Assembly: GCA_015501605.1 (NCBI GenBank)
Contig: JADNRZ010000021.1
Span: 434,001-498,000, forward strand
From: Panaeolus papilionaceus
Taxonomy: Eukaryota; Basidiomycota; Agaricomycetes; Agaricales
Length of the DNA: 64,000 bases
Reading direction: 5' to 3'
Shown here: positions 11,401 through 22,784 of the stretch, piece after piece
Position numbering within the stretch: the first letter of the stretch is position 1
How the letters are laid out: each line of letters starts with the position of its first letter
Notes under the pieces: generated by a model
The model's input: the letters and a program-made list of their open reading frames with translations, nothing else
What the model was told of the DNA's origin: nothing
Database searches by the model: none
Position numbers and translations under genes: made by a program

Positions 11401-13958
11401 TCAAACACATGGTGGATTTACTTGTATGCTACAGTCTATGTATGTCCACATATCTCTACAAGATATCCTCCCAACAACACATTGCACACGTTCCAAGTCA
11501 ATAACTTCTTCAACAGTTGAGTTTCTGTATGTGAACATCTCGCCTACCCTGTCAGTTGGAGTTTGTAGAATAATAGCAAGGACAACTGTCAAGGGCTTGG
11601 TTAAGTTGACACGAGGAGTAGCAGGAAGATTGATAACAACGATGAGCTTCAACTGTCCGAAGTATGTCCGCATGGCCATCTTTTCGGGCTGATGAACATG
11701 GCGCGCGTCAAGATCAATTTCGACATCATACTGAGAAAAGTACATCATTAGACTCTGAATGCGAGAAGAAAGTTTGAAGAACTCAACTCGTATGAAAGAA
11801 GCATCACGAGTATCTTCCTGTGTCACCTTCAAATCCCGTCCATGAATTATATCTTCGTCTTTGAGAACAGCCCGTCCGTAATGATAGAAGTCACCTGTGA
11901 GAGCAAAGAGGGACCTGGCAACGGAGGCAGTTACACCAAATCGCGTTCCCAGATGCCCCCAGATGAGTGTTCGGTGGGGAGCTGACAGTTCCTTGAGGAC
12001 CCGGGGGCTTGTCAACTTGAAGTCTTCGTCTGCAAAAGTGATGAGACAACGAAACACAATTTTAGCTAAGAATGAAACATACAGCCAGGGAAAGTTACAT
12101 ATTGCTTGAGCTTGGTTGGGTTCAAATTCAAGTCATTTTCCACATTGTAAATCAAACGTATTTGGTTGAGTTGGGCCACTGCGGTTACAAAAGCAGCAAT
12201 GGAAGCATAGGGATGTCGACGACTTTGAATTGCGGGAAGTAATGTGTTACAGTGGCGCTCCATAGGGTATGCCCAATATGCCCAAACGGGTCCGCATGCT
12301 TTGATGCCATCTGCAATGTGGAGGAGGGCATGTATTGTGAGCGGACAGGCTGATAAGCGCTCCTTCTTTTTTTCATAGTAGAATCTGAAAATACAACCGA
12401 CATCAACAATGGGGCAAGTACAATGAATGAGAACTGACTTTTCGTAATCTTCAACCCAAGCTCTAAACCGGTCATGGATCTTTTCAACAGTTTCCAAGGT
12501 CATCTCCAGTGACAGGCAAAGCTTGATAGCTTCAACGAGTTTCATAAAGTGGTCGTAATACTTGGGCTGTGGAAATCGGTTCTTGAGGACGATAGGCGCT
12601 ATAAATATGGTCCAGTTCGAGTACATCTCCGCTGTCAATGTGACACCATCCTGCGCAAGGTTGGGGACAGGTGCACCAAATGAGGAGGGTATAGTTGCCG
12701 CAGCAGCAGCGGTGTCCTTTCCGATCTGTTCCCAGATATGCGAGGCCAATCTGTAACCTTTTCCGTCATGTGAGATGTCCTTGAATTTGCCAGTCCAGAA
12801 GAGGATGAGATTTTTGATGGTATTTTCCCAAATTAAGTGCATGAAATCATAGGGGAACGAGGTTGGGAATGAAACGGAAGAGAGAGAGGAAAGGGTAGTG
12901 ATACCCTTGATGCCATACTGCTTGGAGAGCTCTTTGGCGGCAGTCTGGGTAGCACATTGATGGACCTCCTGAGCCTGCTTCATGATTTCGTCGTGCATGC
13001 GTAATGGAAGATTTCCCGCACTGTACTCCCGGGGCCCAAGCATATCAACTTGGTTGCGAGGCACAGCACAGCTGCGAGAAAGGGGGACATAGTGGGTTTT
13101 GCCATTTGATCCTGCAATGCCTCGGATATTACACATGCGACATGGGCAAAAGCCGTTGTGACCCTTCATTCGCATCATCAGCGACATGGCGGGAATGTCA
13201 CCAAAAATGAGAATAAGAAAAGCGCGTAAAATGAAGAGTTGCTCTCGCAATCCGTCATACGCCTCAATGCCGAGCTCAAGTTTGATGAGTTCAATGTAGA
13301 GTGGGTAGCAGAAAGAATCCATGTCGCGTGGCTTCTTCGGACCAGGGACAGTACCGACATTGATGCAGTTCTTCTTCTTAAACCGGTCCTCGGGGGAAAT
13401 ATTGTAGTTGAAAAGGATTATCGGCCAGCAGGTCTTATCACGGCGTTTGAATGGACAGAAACCATCGGTAGAAAGACCGAGCGCAATATCACGGCCGTCG
13501 GAAAAGAACTTCGTCGGGGGATTTGAGTTGGGAATCTCCTTTGAGAGGAGGGACTGGTAGTGTTGACCGTCGTATATGTTGTCTAGCTTCCCTGAGCTGT
13601 GTTTATGCTGTGAGCGGTGGTGCATTGCTTTCTGTGATTTTGCATTTGCAACTTGAGCTTTAAGGCGGGGGATAAGTGGAATATACTCGAAAACTTTGCG
13701 GGGTCGACCATTGGCTTTGAACACTTCCTCCTTGCAAAACGGGCAGGTTGTGAGTCCACCGTACATCGGTCCAACAAAGCAGCAGCAGCTGTTCACACAG
13801 CTGGGGTATTTTTCTGATTGGAGGCCCGAAAGTGACTGAACGTGCTTTTTTGCTTGCTTCAACGTTGGCACAGGAACATCTGGAAAGACTTGTGGGAGTT
13901 GGTTGTATTGCCCTTCTGTCAGATGGCCCTCAACCTTGAAGGTATAAGGGCGTACAGC
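11401..13958 (-). pseudogene. Tnp2 transposase, 3' part (split by gypsy-1)
   Basis: The minus-strand gene continues from the upstream part at 20218-21214. Here it runs 13953 to 12083, a 53-bp intron (12082-12030, GTATGT...TTTGCAG), then 12029 to the stop at 11401. Diagnostic Tnp2 motifs are a Cys cluster (CVNSCCCFVG...CPFCKEE), the block DGFCPFKRRDKTCWP and the block GDIPAMSLMMRMKGHNG with a following CPCRMC. With the upstream part the joined frame is 1,146 codons with no internal stop. Tnp2-type transposases catalyse cut-and-paste transposition of CACTA elements. The product cannot be made in one piece because a 6.3-kb retrotransposon sits in exon 2. Positions 13954-13958 are the duplicated target ACAGC. 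Confidence 0.85.
13954..13958. repeat. Gypsy-1 target site duplication, left copy (ACAGC)
   Basis: ACAGC precedes the LTR start TGTAAGGG. The same five bases follow the other LTR at 20218-20222. Five-base duplication is usual for Ty3/gypsy integrases. Confidence 0.9.
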
Positions 13959-14366
13959 TGTAAGGGCACCTCAGACACACACAAGTCCTGGGGGAGATCC
14001 AAAGATATATATCAGCTCTACATAAATACAGGAAGTAGGCTCACCTGGGGGAGATCCAAAGAGAAAGAGGTAAAGGATCAAACCCAGGTGAAACAGCTAT
14101 TTAAGTGATGAGCTGGCATTGGCATCAGCCTTGATGCCAAACAATGCCTTTGGGAATAAACAAAGGGAAACACAAAGGAATGACTATGTAACAGTGGAAA
14201 CAAGTGAATAACAAATGAGTGACAACTAAAGGAGAGTGTAATATAATATATATGAGTCCATGGTATGTCCAGATAATGAAATAGAGCAAAGGGAAATAGG
14301 AGAAAGGAGAGACAAGAGAGACAAGAATAAGGAAAGGAATAGGAGGTAGCAGGAGATCCCCTGACA
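13959..14366 (-). repeat. Gypsy-1 3' LTR
   Basis: 408 bp, starting TGTAAGGGCACC and ending ATCCCCTGACA on the + strand, the same as 19810-20217. In element orientation this is the 3' LTR, next to the polypurine tract. Confidence 0.92.
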
Positions 14367-14380
14367 TTACCCCCCCTCTA
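14367..14380 (-). other. Gypsy-1 polypurine tract
   Basis: The minus strand reads TAGAGGGGGGGTAA immediately before the 3' LTR, the usual place for the plus-strand primer. The pol stop codon (14378-14380) overlaps it. Confidence 0.8.
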
Positions 14381-17300
14381 GGATTGCTTCGCCCTCGAAG
14401 CATGAAGTCCAGCCTGTTTGTAAGGAATATGAGCATAAGTGGTCCTGATAACCTTTGGAGCCTTAGGATTCTCTGCATAGAAGTCCTTGATGAGGTCAGG
14501 AGCATGGACATCGTCAGCTGGTTCCCAAGAATTCCAACCAGCATCGTATCCTTCCCATTTGATCAGGTATCGAAGTTTGCCTCTGATGAACTTGCTGTTC
14601 AAAATCTTCTCCACAACGAACTCTTCAACATTGTCAACAAGCACAGGAGGTGGGGGTAGCTTGGCTCTTCGACCAGAGATGGGGTCATAAGGAGCAGGAG
14701 TGAGTCTGACAACATGGAAGACTGGATGGATGCGGGAGAGGGATTTAGGAAGCTGAAGACGGTAGGCATTCTTTCCAACACTAGAAATGACTGGGTAAGG
14801 ACCAACTCGCTTGTGGGAGAGCTTCTTGGATGGCCGAGTGGTTTGGATGTCTGAGGCATCAAGGTAGACACGATCTCCAGGCTTGATCTCAGGAGCCTTG
14901 GTGCGACGCCGGTTGTAGTACCTAGCCATGTCCTCCTTAGCAGCTGCTAAGGCAGCACGTGCTTCCTCAAGAGCAGTCTTCATCCTATCAGTGAACTCAT
15001 TCACAGTTTCCATCCGGGAGGGAGGAAGAGGTTCAAAGCCCATACAAGGATGTTGACCAGAGTCTAGAAGGAAGGGAGTCTGCTGGGTGGAGGAGTGGAC
15101 ATGGTTGTTGTAGGCAAACTCAGCCATGGAAAGGATGTCGTACCAGTCATCCTGTCGCTCAGAGATGTAGAGCCTGAGGTATTGTTCCAACTCCTGGTTG
15201 ACACGCTCAGTCTGCCCATCAGTTTGAGGGTGATAGGCAGTGCTACGAGCTGGCTCAATCCCAAGCAGCCTGTAGAGTTCAGTAGTGAACTCTGCAATGA
15301 ACTGTGGACCGCGATCAGAGACTACCTTGGATGGAAGGCCATGGAGTTTCCAGATATGGTCACGATACATGCGGGCAGTGCCTAGGGCAGAGACAGTGGT
15401 AGTGGTAGCAGTGAAGTGGGCGCGTTTGGAAAGGGAGTCAACAACAACCATGATGGCATCATAACCATTGGACTCAGGAAGTTCGACAATGAAGTCCACA
15501 CTGATATGGTCCCAACGGCGGTCAGGAACAGCAAGGGGCTCAAGTTCTCCAAGGGGTCGCTGCCTGATGGTCTTGGTCCTAAGACACATGTCACAGGTGC
15601 TGGTGTAGAGTCCAATGAACTTAGACATGCGAGGCCACCAATAGTTCCTAGACACAAGCTCCAAGGTCTTCCAACGTCCAGGGTGTCCAGCAAGAGTGGA
15701 GTCATGGCAGAGAGCCACAATGCGACGACGAAGATCACCACCTGGTGGAACATAGAGCTTTCCACAGAAGTAGATAAGACCATCAGCTTCATCCCACTCT
15801 GAGGAGCGAAGAGACTGAGATCCAGTCTTTCTGAGCGCCTTGACTGCCTTGGCCACAGTGTCCTCAAGATCAGAGGCCTCCTTGGAATGTCGACGGATCT
15901 CACGAACCAGAGAGCGTTCCTGTCCAACAAATTCCAGACCTTCTAGTGCACGAACTGCAAACATCCCTGGGGTGAGGAGGGTGATGTTCTGGTTGTCACG
16001 TTCACTAGAACCATGGTCAGACCGACGTGAGAGGGCATCTGCTTTTCCCATAGTAGCTCCTGCCTTGTGCTGCATGACGAAGTCAAAGCGCGCCAGAGTG
16101 AGAGACCAGCGGGCTTGCCTGCGGTTGAGGTTCTGAGACGACATGAAGTATTCCAAGTTCTTGTGGTCAGTCCAGATCTCAAACTTGTGGCGGGCACCCT
16201 CAAGGAAGTGTCTCCATTCCTGCAAGGCTCGAATGATTGCAAGCATTTCCTTGTCATGAATCTCATAGTTCCTTTCGACAGGAGAGAGTGACTTGGAGAA
16301 GAAAGCAATGGGATGCCACTTTCCATCTTCTGGAGACTGTTGAGAGAGTACAGCACCAGTGGCAAAGTCTGAAGAGTCAGCTTCAAGCCGGAAAGGGAGA
16401 TCATCATTGGGAGCAGCAAGGACAGGGGAGAGGTGACAGCATCCTTGATGGACTGGAAGGCAGTAGCGGCAGCAGGAGACCAGGAAAACTCAGTGGAGCT
16501 CTTGGTAAGATCAAAGAGGGGACGTGCATGATGAGAGAAGTCCTTGATGAACCGTCGATAGAAGTTGGCAAAACCCAGGAAAGATTGGACTTCTTTCCTA
16601 TTGGTGGGGGTGGGCCATTGAGCAACTCCAGCAACTTTGACAGGATCCATCTCGACTTGGTTCTCAGCAACGATAAGCCCAAGGTACTCAATGCGTGTCT
16701 TCTCAAACTCGCATTTCTCCAGACGGAGGCAGAGACCATGTTCCTCTAGACGCTTCAGGACCCTATGAGTGACCTCTCGATGCTCAGGAATATCCTTGGT
16801 GAAGATCAGGATGTCATCCAGATATACCACAACCACACCTTCAGAGATCATGTCTTGGAAGATCTCGTTCATCATGGTTTGGAAGGTGGCAGGACTGTTG
16901 GTGAGACCAAAGAACATGACAAGAGGTTCGAAGAGACCTCTGTGAGTGCGAAAAGCAGCCTTCCACTCATCTCCTTCTTTGATGCGGACATTGTTGAAAC
17001 CCCAACGAATGTCAAGCTTGGTGAAGTAGCGCGCACCACGAAGTTGGTTGATAAGGTCAGAGATGAGAGGGAGAGGGTACTTGTTCTTCACAGTCATATC
17101 GTTGAGCATGCGATAGTCCTGGACCAGACGAAGGGAGCCATCCTTTTTCTTCACAAAGAAGACTGGTGATGCCATGGGGGACTTGGAGCGGCGAATCTTT
17201 CCCTGAGCCTCGTTCTCAGCAAGGAAGCGCTCAGCCTCTTCACGTTCTGCAGGGTTTAATGGGTAAACCTTGCATCCCTTGGGTTGAGCTCCAGGAATGA

Positions 17301-18452
17301 GCTCAATCGCATGATCCCAAGGCCTTCTCTCAGGAAGCTTAAGAAACTCAGCTTCAGAGAAGACACGATGGAAGAGACTCTGATAGTCAGGGACTGGACC
17401 ATGAGGTGAGGAAGGGAGAGTGGTCTGTTCTGGTTGAGGAGCAGAGTTACGCAAGAAACCTTCAGCCAGGCGTTGACTGATGGTTGAAGTAGCGTTGATA
17501 TGCTCTTCAGCTTCCTCAGGGAGTAAGCCAGAAACCCAGACACGATCGCCTTCCTCAAGATCAAATGGCAGATCAGAGGACTCGAGATCATCAGAATCTT
17601 CAGGGGAAGACTCTTCAGGGGTGAGAGAGGGGGCAGGACCAGAGCGGCAGGCATTCACCTTGGCTTCTTCCTTACGAGCAGCCTTCTTTTCCTCATTGAG
17701 TTCCTTCTTGCAACCAAAGCATCGACTGCTAGGCTTGCAACGAGACATCTTGACTTCTCCAGTTTCCCAATTGACTTCAGGATTGTGATCCCTGAACCAA
17801 GTGTATCCAATGATCAGCTTCTGCTTCCCTAAGCCCGTGACACAGAAGAGTGCGCGTTCTGTGTGGCCGTTGTACCGGAGGATCAAGTCAACCACCTCAG
17901 TAATTGAACCAGACTCGTTGAGCGTTCCATCCACGTTACGAACAGGGATGGGGTGGCTGAGCTTCCTGGTGGCAATTCGGTTGGACTTGACGTACTCTCG
18001 ATCGATGAACAGACCAGTAGCGCCAGTGTCAAGCAAGGCCTTAACAGATCGAGCTTCATGGGAGTCGGTGGTCTCTATCTCAACCTTCAGGTGAAGGGAG
18101 CTAGGTCCAGGTGCAAGAGAAGAGATGGTGCACGAGGATGGAAGGCGACGACATTCCCATTTGGAGCGACGAGGTAGGCGGGGCGGAGCAGAAGGATCAT
18201 GAAGGGAGGATGGAGAGGAGGGAACCTTGTCTTCATCTGGGAGAGATAGAGTCTCATCAACCAGAGGGGCATACCGATTACGAGAGTCAAGAACGACTTT
18301 AGGACAAGGTAGAGGTGGAGCTTGTGCAGGCGTTTGCACAGAGACTTCACTTGTCACAGGCTTTCGTAAGGGGGCGTGAGTGGTGCGAATAGACAAAGGA
18401 CCAGGGGAGGGGTCAAGGAAATGTGAGAAGGAAGGAGGAAGAGAAGAGGTGG
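14378..18452 (-). pseudogene. pol: Gypsy-1 pol polyprotein (protease, RT, RNase H, integrase, chromodomain) with one frameshift
   Basis: The pol frame opens after a TAG at about 18,453 and overlaps gag in the -1 frame. In order it encodes an aspartic protease (LLDTGATGLFID), a reverse transcriptase (KLDIRWGFNN, YLDDILIF), RNase H (DHKNLEYFM), an integrase with an HHCC-type zinc site (HPGRWKTLELV...CDMCLR) and central domain (SVDFIVELP, SDRGPQF, TDGQTERVNQE), and a chromodomain (KWEGYDAGWNSWEPADDV) at the C-terminus. The frame breaks near 16,421-16,428, where the + strand has ACAGGGGAG: the protein reads correctly before and after if one base is missing from the G run. With identical LTRs this may be a very young mutation or a homopolymer sequencing error. 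Encapsidated pol would synthesise and integrate cDNA; the chromodomain may direct integration to marked chromatin. Confidence 0.85.
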
Positions 18453-19679
18453 GCTAGGCACAGGAGGAGGAGGCTGCGGATGGAAGGTGTCATTAGCAGC
18501 CAAGTTGAGAGCAACAAGGCGGGCCAATTCGTACCAGCCAGAGGGATCGTTATGAGCTGGATGTGAAGCTACCCGCTTACTGAGATGATCAGTGATGGAG
18601 GGGTGGAGGCCACGACGGAACTTGACCACGATGTAGGAGGGGTCAGAGTAGCCAGCTTCAGCAACAAGGTCACGGAAGGAGTCAACGTAATCGTCAACAG
18701 AACGATCCCCTTGGAAGTAGGAGGTACCTTCCAAGATGAGGGCAGCAGTTTCCTGCTCACGCAAGGGGAAGAACTCTTTGCGAAAGTCTTCAGCAAAGTG
18801 GTCCCAAGTTGCGTAAGGAGAGGAACCTTCCTCAATGAGCTCAAAGATCCTGCAGGACCATAGAGCAGCTCGACCAGCAGACATGAACGTGAGGGCCCAA
18901 CTAATCATGGTGGACTCGTCAGGAAAAAGATCTGGACGAAGTCTGAAGTAACCCATGAGAGAGTTGTAGAAGGCTTTGCCCTTGAGACGATCACCATCGT
19001 ACCGGGGAGGAGGAGCTGGCCTAACCTTTTCTGCAATCATCAAAGGAGTCCCAAGACGATGAGAAGAAGGGGCAGAGGGATGCACTACTCCACTAGGATA
19101 ACCAGAAGAGGCAGTGAGGAGAGGGGAAGACACTATTCCACTGGGGCAACCAGAAGAGACAGTGGGGAGGGGAGGATCCACTCTATTGGATGACCGAATA
19201 GAAGTGGGGGGAAGAGGAAGACTACTACTAGAAGAAAGAGAAGAAGAAGAGTGTTCCATAGGTACACTAATAAAATGAGAAGAAGAAGGAAGAGGGTGAG
19301 GAGAAGAAGAAGATTGTTCCATGTTTACACTAGGTAAAGGAAAAGAAGAAGGGGGAGAAAAGTTTCTGTCTACAGTTCCATGGTTTAAAGAGTGTAGTAT
19401 CCCATCTGTCAGCTGTCCAACAGAGTGGGAAGGGAGTGGGGGAAAAGTAGAAGAAACAAGGGAGGGAGAAGAAGAAGGGGAAGAAGAAAGAGAAAGAGGA
19501 GAGGGATTGAAAGTAGAAGAAAAATAATGAAGCAAGGAAAGAACAGAAGACCTCAAGTGGGAGATAGCTACCTGTTGGGATTCCTGCTGAGCAAGCATGG
19601 AGGATACCTGGTCTTCCAGGGAAGGCAACTGAGACAGAGAGACAGAAGCAGCTGGAGGTGGTGAAGTATGGGGATCCAT
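18354..19679 (-). CDS. gag: Gypsy-1 gag
   Basis: 441 codons starting MDPHTSPPPAASVSLSQLPS. The N-terminal 190 residues are Ser/Pro-rich and low complexity. The capsid-like core contains KAFYNSLMGYFRLRPDLFPD, a WDHFAEDFRKEFFP motif and SYFQGDRSVDDYVDSFRDLV, typical of retrotransposon gag (Retrotrans_gag-like). I see no CCHC zinc knuckle before the stop, unlike gypsy-2. The gag stop lies inside the pol frame (-1), so gag-pol would require a -1 ribosomal frameshift in about 18,354-18,452; I could not pick out a convincing slippery heptamer. The capsid would assemble into cytoplasmic virus-like particles. Confidence 0.85.
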   Translation of the reverse strand: MDPHTSPPPAASVSLSQLPSLEDQVSSMLAQQESQQVAISHLRSSVLSLLHYFSSTFNPSPLSLSSSPSSSPSLVSSTFPPLPSHSVGQLTDGILHSLNHGTVDRNFSPPSSFPLPSVNMEQSSSSPHPLPSSSHFISVPMEHSSSSLSSSSSLPLPPTSIRSSNRVDPPLPTVSSGCPSGIVSSPLLTASSGYPSGVVHPSAPSSHRLGTPLMIAEKVRPAPPPRYDGDRLKGKAFYNSLMGYFRLRPDLFPDESTMISWALTFMSAGRAALWSCRIFELIEEGSSPYATWDHFAEDFRKEFFPLREQETAALILEGTSYFQGDRSVDDYVDSFRDLVAEAGYSDPSYIVVKFRRGLHPSITDHLSKRVASHPAHNDPSGWYELARLVALNLAANDTFHPQPPPPVPSPPLLFLLPSHISLTPPLVLCLFAPLTPPYESL

Positions 19680-19797
19680 GGTTGCCAGACAGGGAGAAGA
19701 GAGGAGAGGGAGAAAGCACAGAGTCTATAATGCAGCTGAACAGAAGAAGCAGAACAGAGGATGTAACAGACTGTATGCAGTCTCAGTCTCCAAGGTG

Positions 19798-19807
19798 ACC
19801 TCTTTCT
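19798..19807 (-). other. Gypsy-1 putative self-priming site
   Basis: In element orientation AGAAAGAGGT begins two bases after the 5' LTR. Its complement ACCTCTTTCT occurs inside the LTR (+ coordinates 19913-19922), about 33 bp downstream of a TTAAATA box (19949-19955), where transcription should start. This is the geometry of Tf1/sushi self-priming, in which the RNA 5' end folds back as primer. No tRNA-type TGG site adjoins the LTR. Confidence 0.6.
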
Positions 19808-19809
19808 AC

Positions 19810-20217
19810 TGTAAGGGCACCTCAGACACACACAAGTCCTGGGGGAGATCCAAAGATATATATCAGCTCTACATAAATACAGGAAGTAGGCTCACCTGGG
19901 GGAGATCCAAAGAGAAAGAGGTAAAGGATCAAACCCAGGTGAAACAGCTATTTAAGTGATGAGCTGGCATTGGCATCAGCCTTGATGCCAAACAATGCCT
20001 TTGGGAATAAACAAAGGGAAACACAAAGGAATGACTATGTAACAGTGGAAACAAGTGAATAACAAATGAGTGACAACTAAAGGAGAGTGTAATATAATAT
20101 ATATGAGTCCATGGTATGTCCAGATAATGAAATAGAGCAAAGGGAAATAGGAGAAAGGAGAGACAAGAGAGACAAGAATAAGGAAAGGAATAGGAGGTAG
20201 CAGGAGATCCCCTGACA
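19810..20217 (-). repeat. Gypsy-1 5' LTR
   Basis: 408 bp, reading identically to 13959-14366. In element orientation it carries a TATA-like TTAAATA (19949-19955) and the presumed RNA start near 19922. The LTR contains two copies of GGGGGAGATCCAAAG. Confidence 0.92.
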
Positions 20218-21214
20218 ACAGCGGAGAGATCGTGTTTCTCTGGTAATCAAGTCTGTTAGGTTTGTATATGTGCGGAGTTGGATTAAATAACATACCCAGT
20301 GTGGAAGCCTTGGCTGCATCACGCTCAAATTGCTCGCGAAAGTAGGTTGCTGCAGCTTGCTCGTCTTCATTGGATGTGAAGACAAGCACGGGAGGGGGGG
20401 CAGCAGCAGCGGTTTCAGCTGTAGGTGAAACTACTTCGTCCCACCGTTCGTCGCTGTTGTCCATGACACTGTTATTGTCTTCGCCTTCATCTTCATCGTC
20501 AGAGACTTCCATCAGGGGAGGTATATCTCGCATAACAAGCTCCCCTGGTAAAGCTCTATCCCGCCCTTCCTCCTGCTCATCCTCGTTTTCTTCACCATCG
20601 TCGTCAGCCATCAGTTCTTCATGTTCGGAGTCATCGCGACGACGACGCCGAACCCAACAAAGTTGTGACACACTCTGCACACGGGATTGTGCAATGGAGT
20701 CCTGCGAAGGTTCTGGAGCGGGACAGAACACGCCTTGCAGTAGACCGTCCAAATGCGGTGCCTCGTTAACACATCCAGGTTGGGAAATAACCTCTGTGTC
20801 ATGGCTGGAGTGTTCTGCAGGGGGGGGATGGCTGGTGCGAGGCTGCTGTGGTGGGGTCGGGTGCTGAGGCTGTTGCGGTTGACTTGATGGCGAAATCCCT
20901 TGGGATGGCACCTGGGTTTCATTCTGAGAGCAGCCTGCGGGCAACTGGTTCCCATGAGGAGCTGATGCCGTTGTACTATTGTCCTCTGCTCTCCCTCGTC
21001 GCCGACGACGCTTGCGAGCCTGGGCATGCAAAGCCTCCTCTTGCCTCCGCTTCCGTGTAAGCCCTTCTAGAAAGGCATGTTGTAAGTCCTGCGTTTCTTC
21101 TGCGATCTGAGCCCTCATCCCATGATTCCCTGTGCATCGTTCCAGGTGATTGCGTTGGGTTGGAAAGGTAACGTCCTGGTTGCATCCACAAGCACATAGA
21201 ATCCTGTCTGCCAT
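20218..21214 (-). pseudogene. Tnp2 transposase, 5' part
   Basis: The start codon is at 21214 (MADRILCACGCNQ). Exon 1 runs to 20296. A 56-bp intron follows (20295-20240, GTATGTT...ATTACCAG), then 22 nt of exon 2 to the gypsy-1 junction at 20218. The intron is needed to enter the frame that continues at 13953. The N-terminus has a Cys/His cluster (CACGCNQ...HLERC), then an Arg-rich stretch (RKRRRRRGR) that could be a nuclear localisation signal, a long Ser/Pro/Gln region and an acidic segment (DDDGEENEDEQEEGRD). The open frame runs on into the LTR for about 80 codons; those residues belong to the LTR and not to the transposase. ACAGC at 20218-20222 is the right TSD copy. Confidence 0.8.
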
Positions 21215-21767
21215 TTTGTGCAGTATAGTAGGGGGGTGCCTAGAAACAAAGAGGTGGGCGGTGCTCGCGCGTTTTATTTTGAGCAAGAATGAAGGGGCGA
21301 AAATTTGGCATTGCAGGGTAGATAAGAATGGAGTGTATTGTGGTTCCTGATAAGTAATAGTAGATGAGATTGAGAGAAAAGGCTGAGGTATTGAATACAT
21401 ACCTGTGCAAAGATCAAACGAAGGGAGACGCGAAAGAAGGTGGGCCCATTTGATGAAAGCGGTAGCATTCGGCCATGAAAAAAACGTCAAGAGACAGACT
21501 GCAAGCTGCAATCTATGACATATATAACACCATGCTCTAATTTACAAGATCTATTGAGAAAAATATTATGTGACAATTAAAGACTACAAAATGAAGAGGC
21601 TCACCACAAAAAGAGACGGCTGGGTTGATTGCCAGGTATTCCCTGGGCACACACACGTTAAAGGTAGGTGGGACTTTGGGTCTGGCGGCGACTGACGTGC
21701 ATTTTTAGAAGCGTTATGAAGCCTGCAGGAGGGCTAGGATTGAAGGAAGGGGGAGGGAGATACGGCC

Positions 21768-21895
21768 GACGCATAGTCTAAACCGCGCAAAGTATCGCAC
21801 TTGAATGACTGACGCAAAGTCAAAGTCATCAAGCTTGAACAGGAGAGTAAGACCGACGCATAGTCCAGGTCTAGAAGTACGACTGACGCAAAGTC
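21768..21895 (+). repeat. Left cluster of GACGCAWAGTC motifs
   Basis: GACGCATAGTC occurs at 21768-21778 and 21855-21865, and GACGCAAAGTC at 21811-21821 and 21885-21895. A degenerate copy (CGCGCAAAGTATC) starts at about 21784. All are in the same orientation. The inverse copies are at 22668-22784. Confidence 0.8.
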
Positions 21896-22318
21896 CAAGT
21901 CGTTAGGAATGGGAGATGGGGGGTGAGAGTTAAGAGAGGAATAAGGGTGACAAAGGGATGAACGAGAGGGGTGTGGGATGAGGGTGACTGGAGAGGTGCA
22001 GAATCTGGGATGAAATGACAGAAGGCAGGGTGAGATAAACTGACGAGGAGGGTGGTGTGAGCGACTTACAACAGGATGGGTGGGTTGGAAGATGGCAACG
22101 AATAACGTTGCGCACGACGATGCGAGGTGACAGATGGCAAGGGCAAGGGTGAGACGATGGGGGAGGGGTGAGAGACAATGACAAGAAGGCTGAGTAACGA
22201 CGAGGAGGAAGGGGTGAGTGACGAGGAAGAAGAAAAGGAGAGCGACAACAACAAAGGCGGGCGGAGCGTCAACGACGACGACATGGAGGTTGAAGGTAAA
22301 GATATCAATAACTTGAAT

Positions 22319-22344
22319 CACTCAGTCCCGATTGGGATTGAGTG
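22319..22344. other. 26-bp imperfect palindrome in the central region
   Basis: CACTCAGTCCCGATTGGGAT is followed by TGAGTG. The two arms (CACTCAGTCCCG and the complement CACTCAATCCCA) match at 10 of 12 positions. It lies near the middle of the interval between the two inverted motif clusters. Confidence 0.45.
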
Positions 22345-22667
22345 TTTATTGCCACGTGATACGCGTTCACAATCAACAAACATACACAAGTTGAACACGC
22401 ACCTGTTGAGTGTTGCATCACACCATCACCTTCCCATTGTCTCTCATCCTCCCTCGCTGCGTCATATTTCTCTCGTCGCCTTATCCTCCTCGTCCTCTTC
22501 TCTCACACACTTCGCTTGCACTTGGCTTACAGTTGCACGCAAGCGACCGCTAGTTCAAGGTGCTCCCATCCAACCCTCAATACCACCCCAACAGATCGTG
22601 GACGACGTCGACGTCTGGTGAGATGCAGGACCCCCCAACACCATTCCCAATCCAACCCGCTGAGCTT

Positions 22668-22784
22668 GACTTTGCGTCGCTCACTCTTTAGGATTAGACT
22701 TTGCGTCATCCTGCTCCTCGTATACCTGTCAGGATTGGACTTTGACATCCTGTTCCCCGTCTCTTGTGGATTGGACTATGCGTC
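22668..22784 (-). repeat. Right cluster of GACGCAWAGTC motifs (inverted)
   Basis: On the + strand GACTTTGCGTC occurs at 22668-22678 and 22697-22707, a degenerate GACTTTGACATCC at 22738, and GACTATGCGTC at 22774-22784. Both sequence variants of the left cluster are present as reverse complements. Confidence 0.8.

Larger units (their letters stand above)
13959..20217 (-). mobile_element. Gypsy-1: Ty3/gypsy chromovirus, near-intact
   Basis: This is a 6,259-bp LTR retrotransposon in minus orientation with 408-bp LTRs that start TG and end CA, a polypurine tract, gag and pol in separate overlapping frames, and a C-terminal chromodomain. The LTRs read as identical by eye over their full length, so the insertion is recent. 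One single-base frameshift within the RNase H coding part (near 16,425) is the only coding defect I can see. It interrupts the Tnp2 transposase gene. Confidence 0.92.

Noticed and set aside
19976..20217. The last 80 residues of the 5' transposase ORF as part of the transposase
   Set aside because: They are encoded by the gypsy-1 LTR; the same residues appear at 14125-14366 from the other LTR.
22178..22621. 147-codon acidic/serine-rich ORF in the central region
   Set aside because: It lies in purine/pyrimidine-skewed DNA between regulatory motif clusters, with an equally long ORF on the opposite strand (21734-22321). Low complexity explains both.
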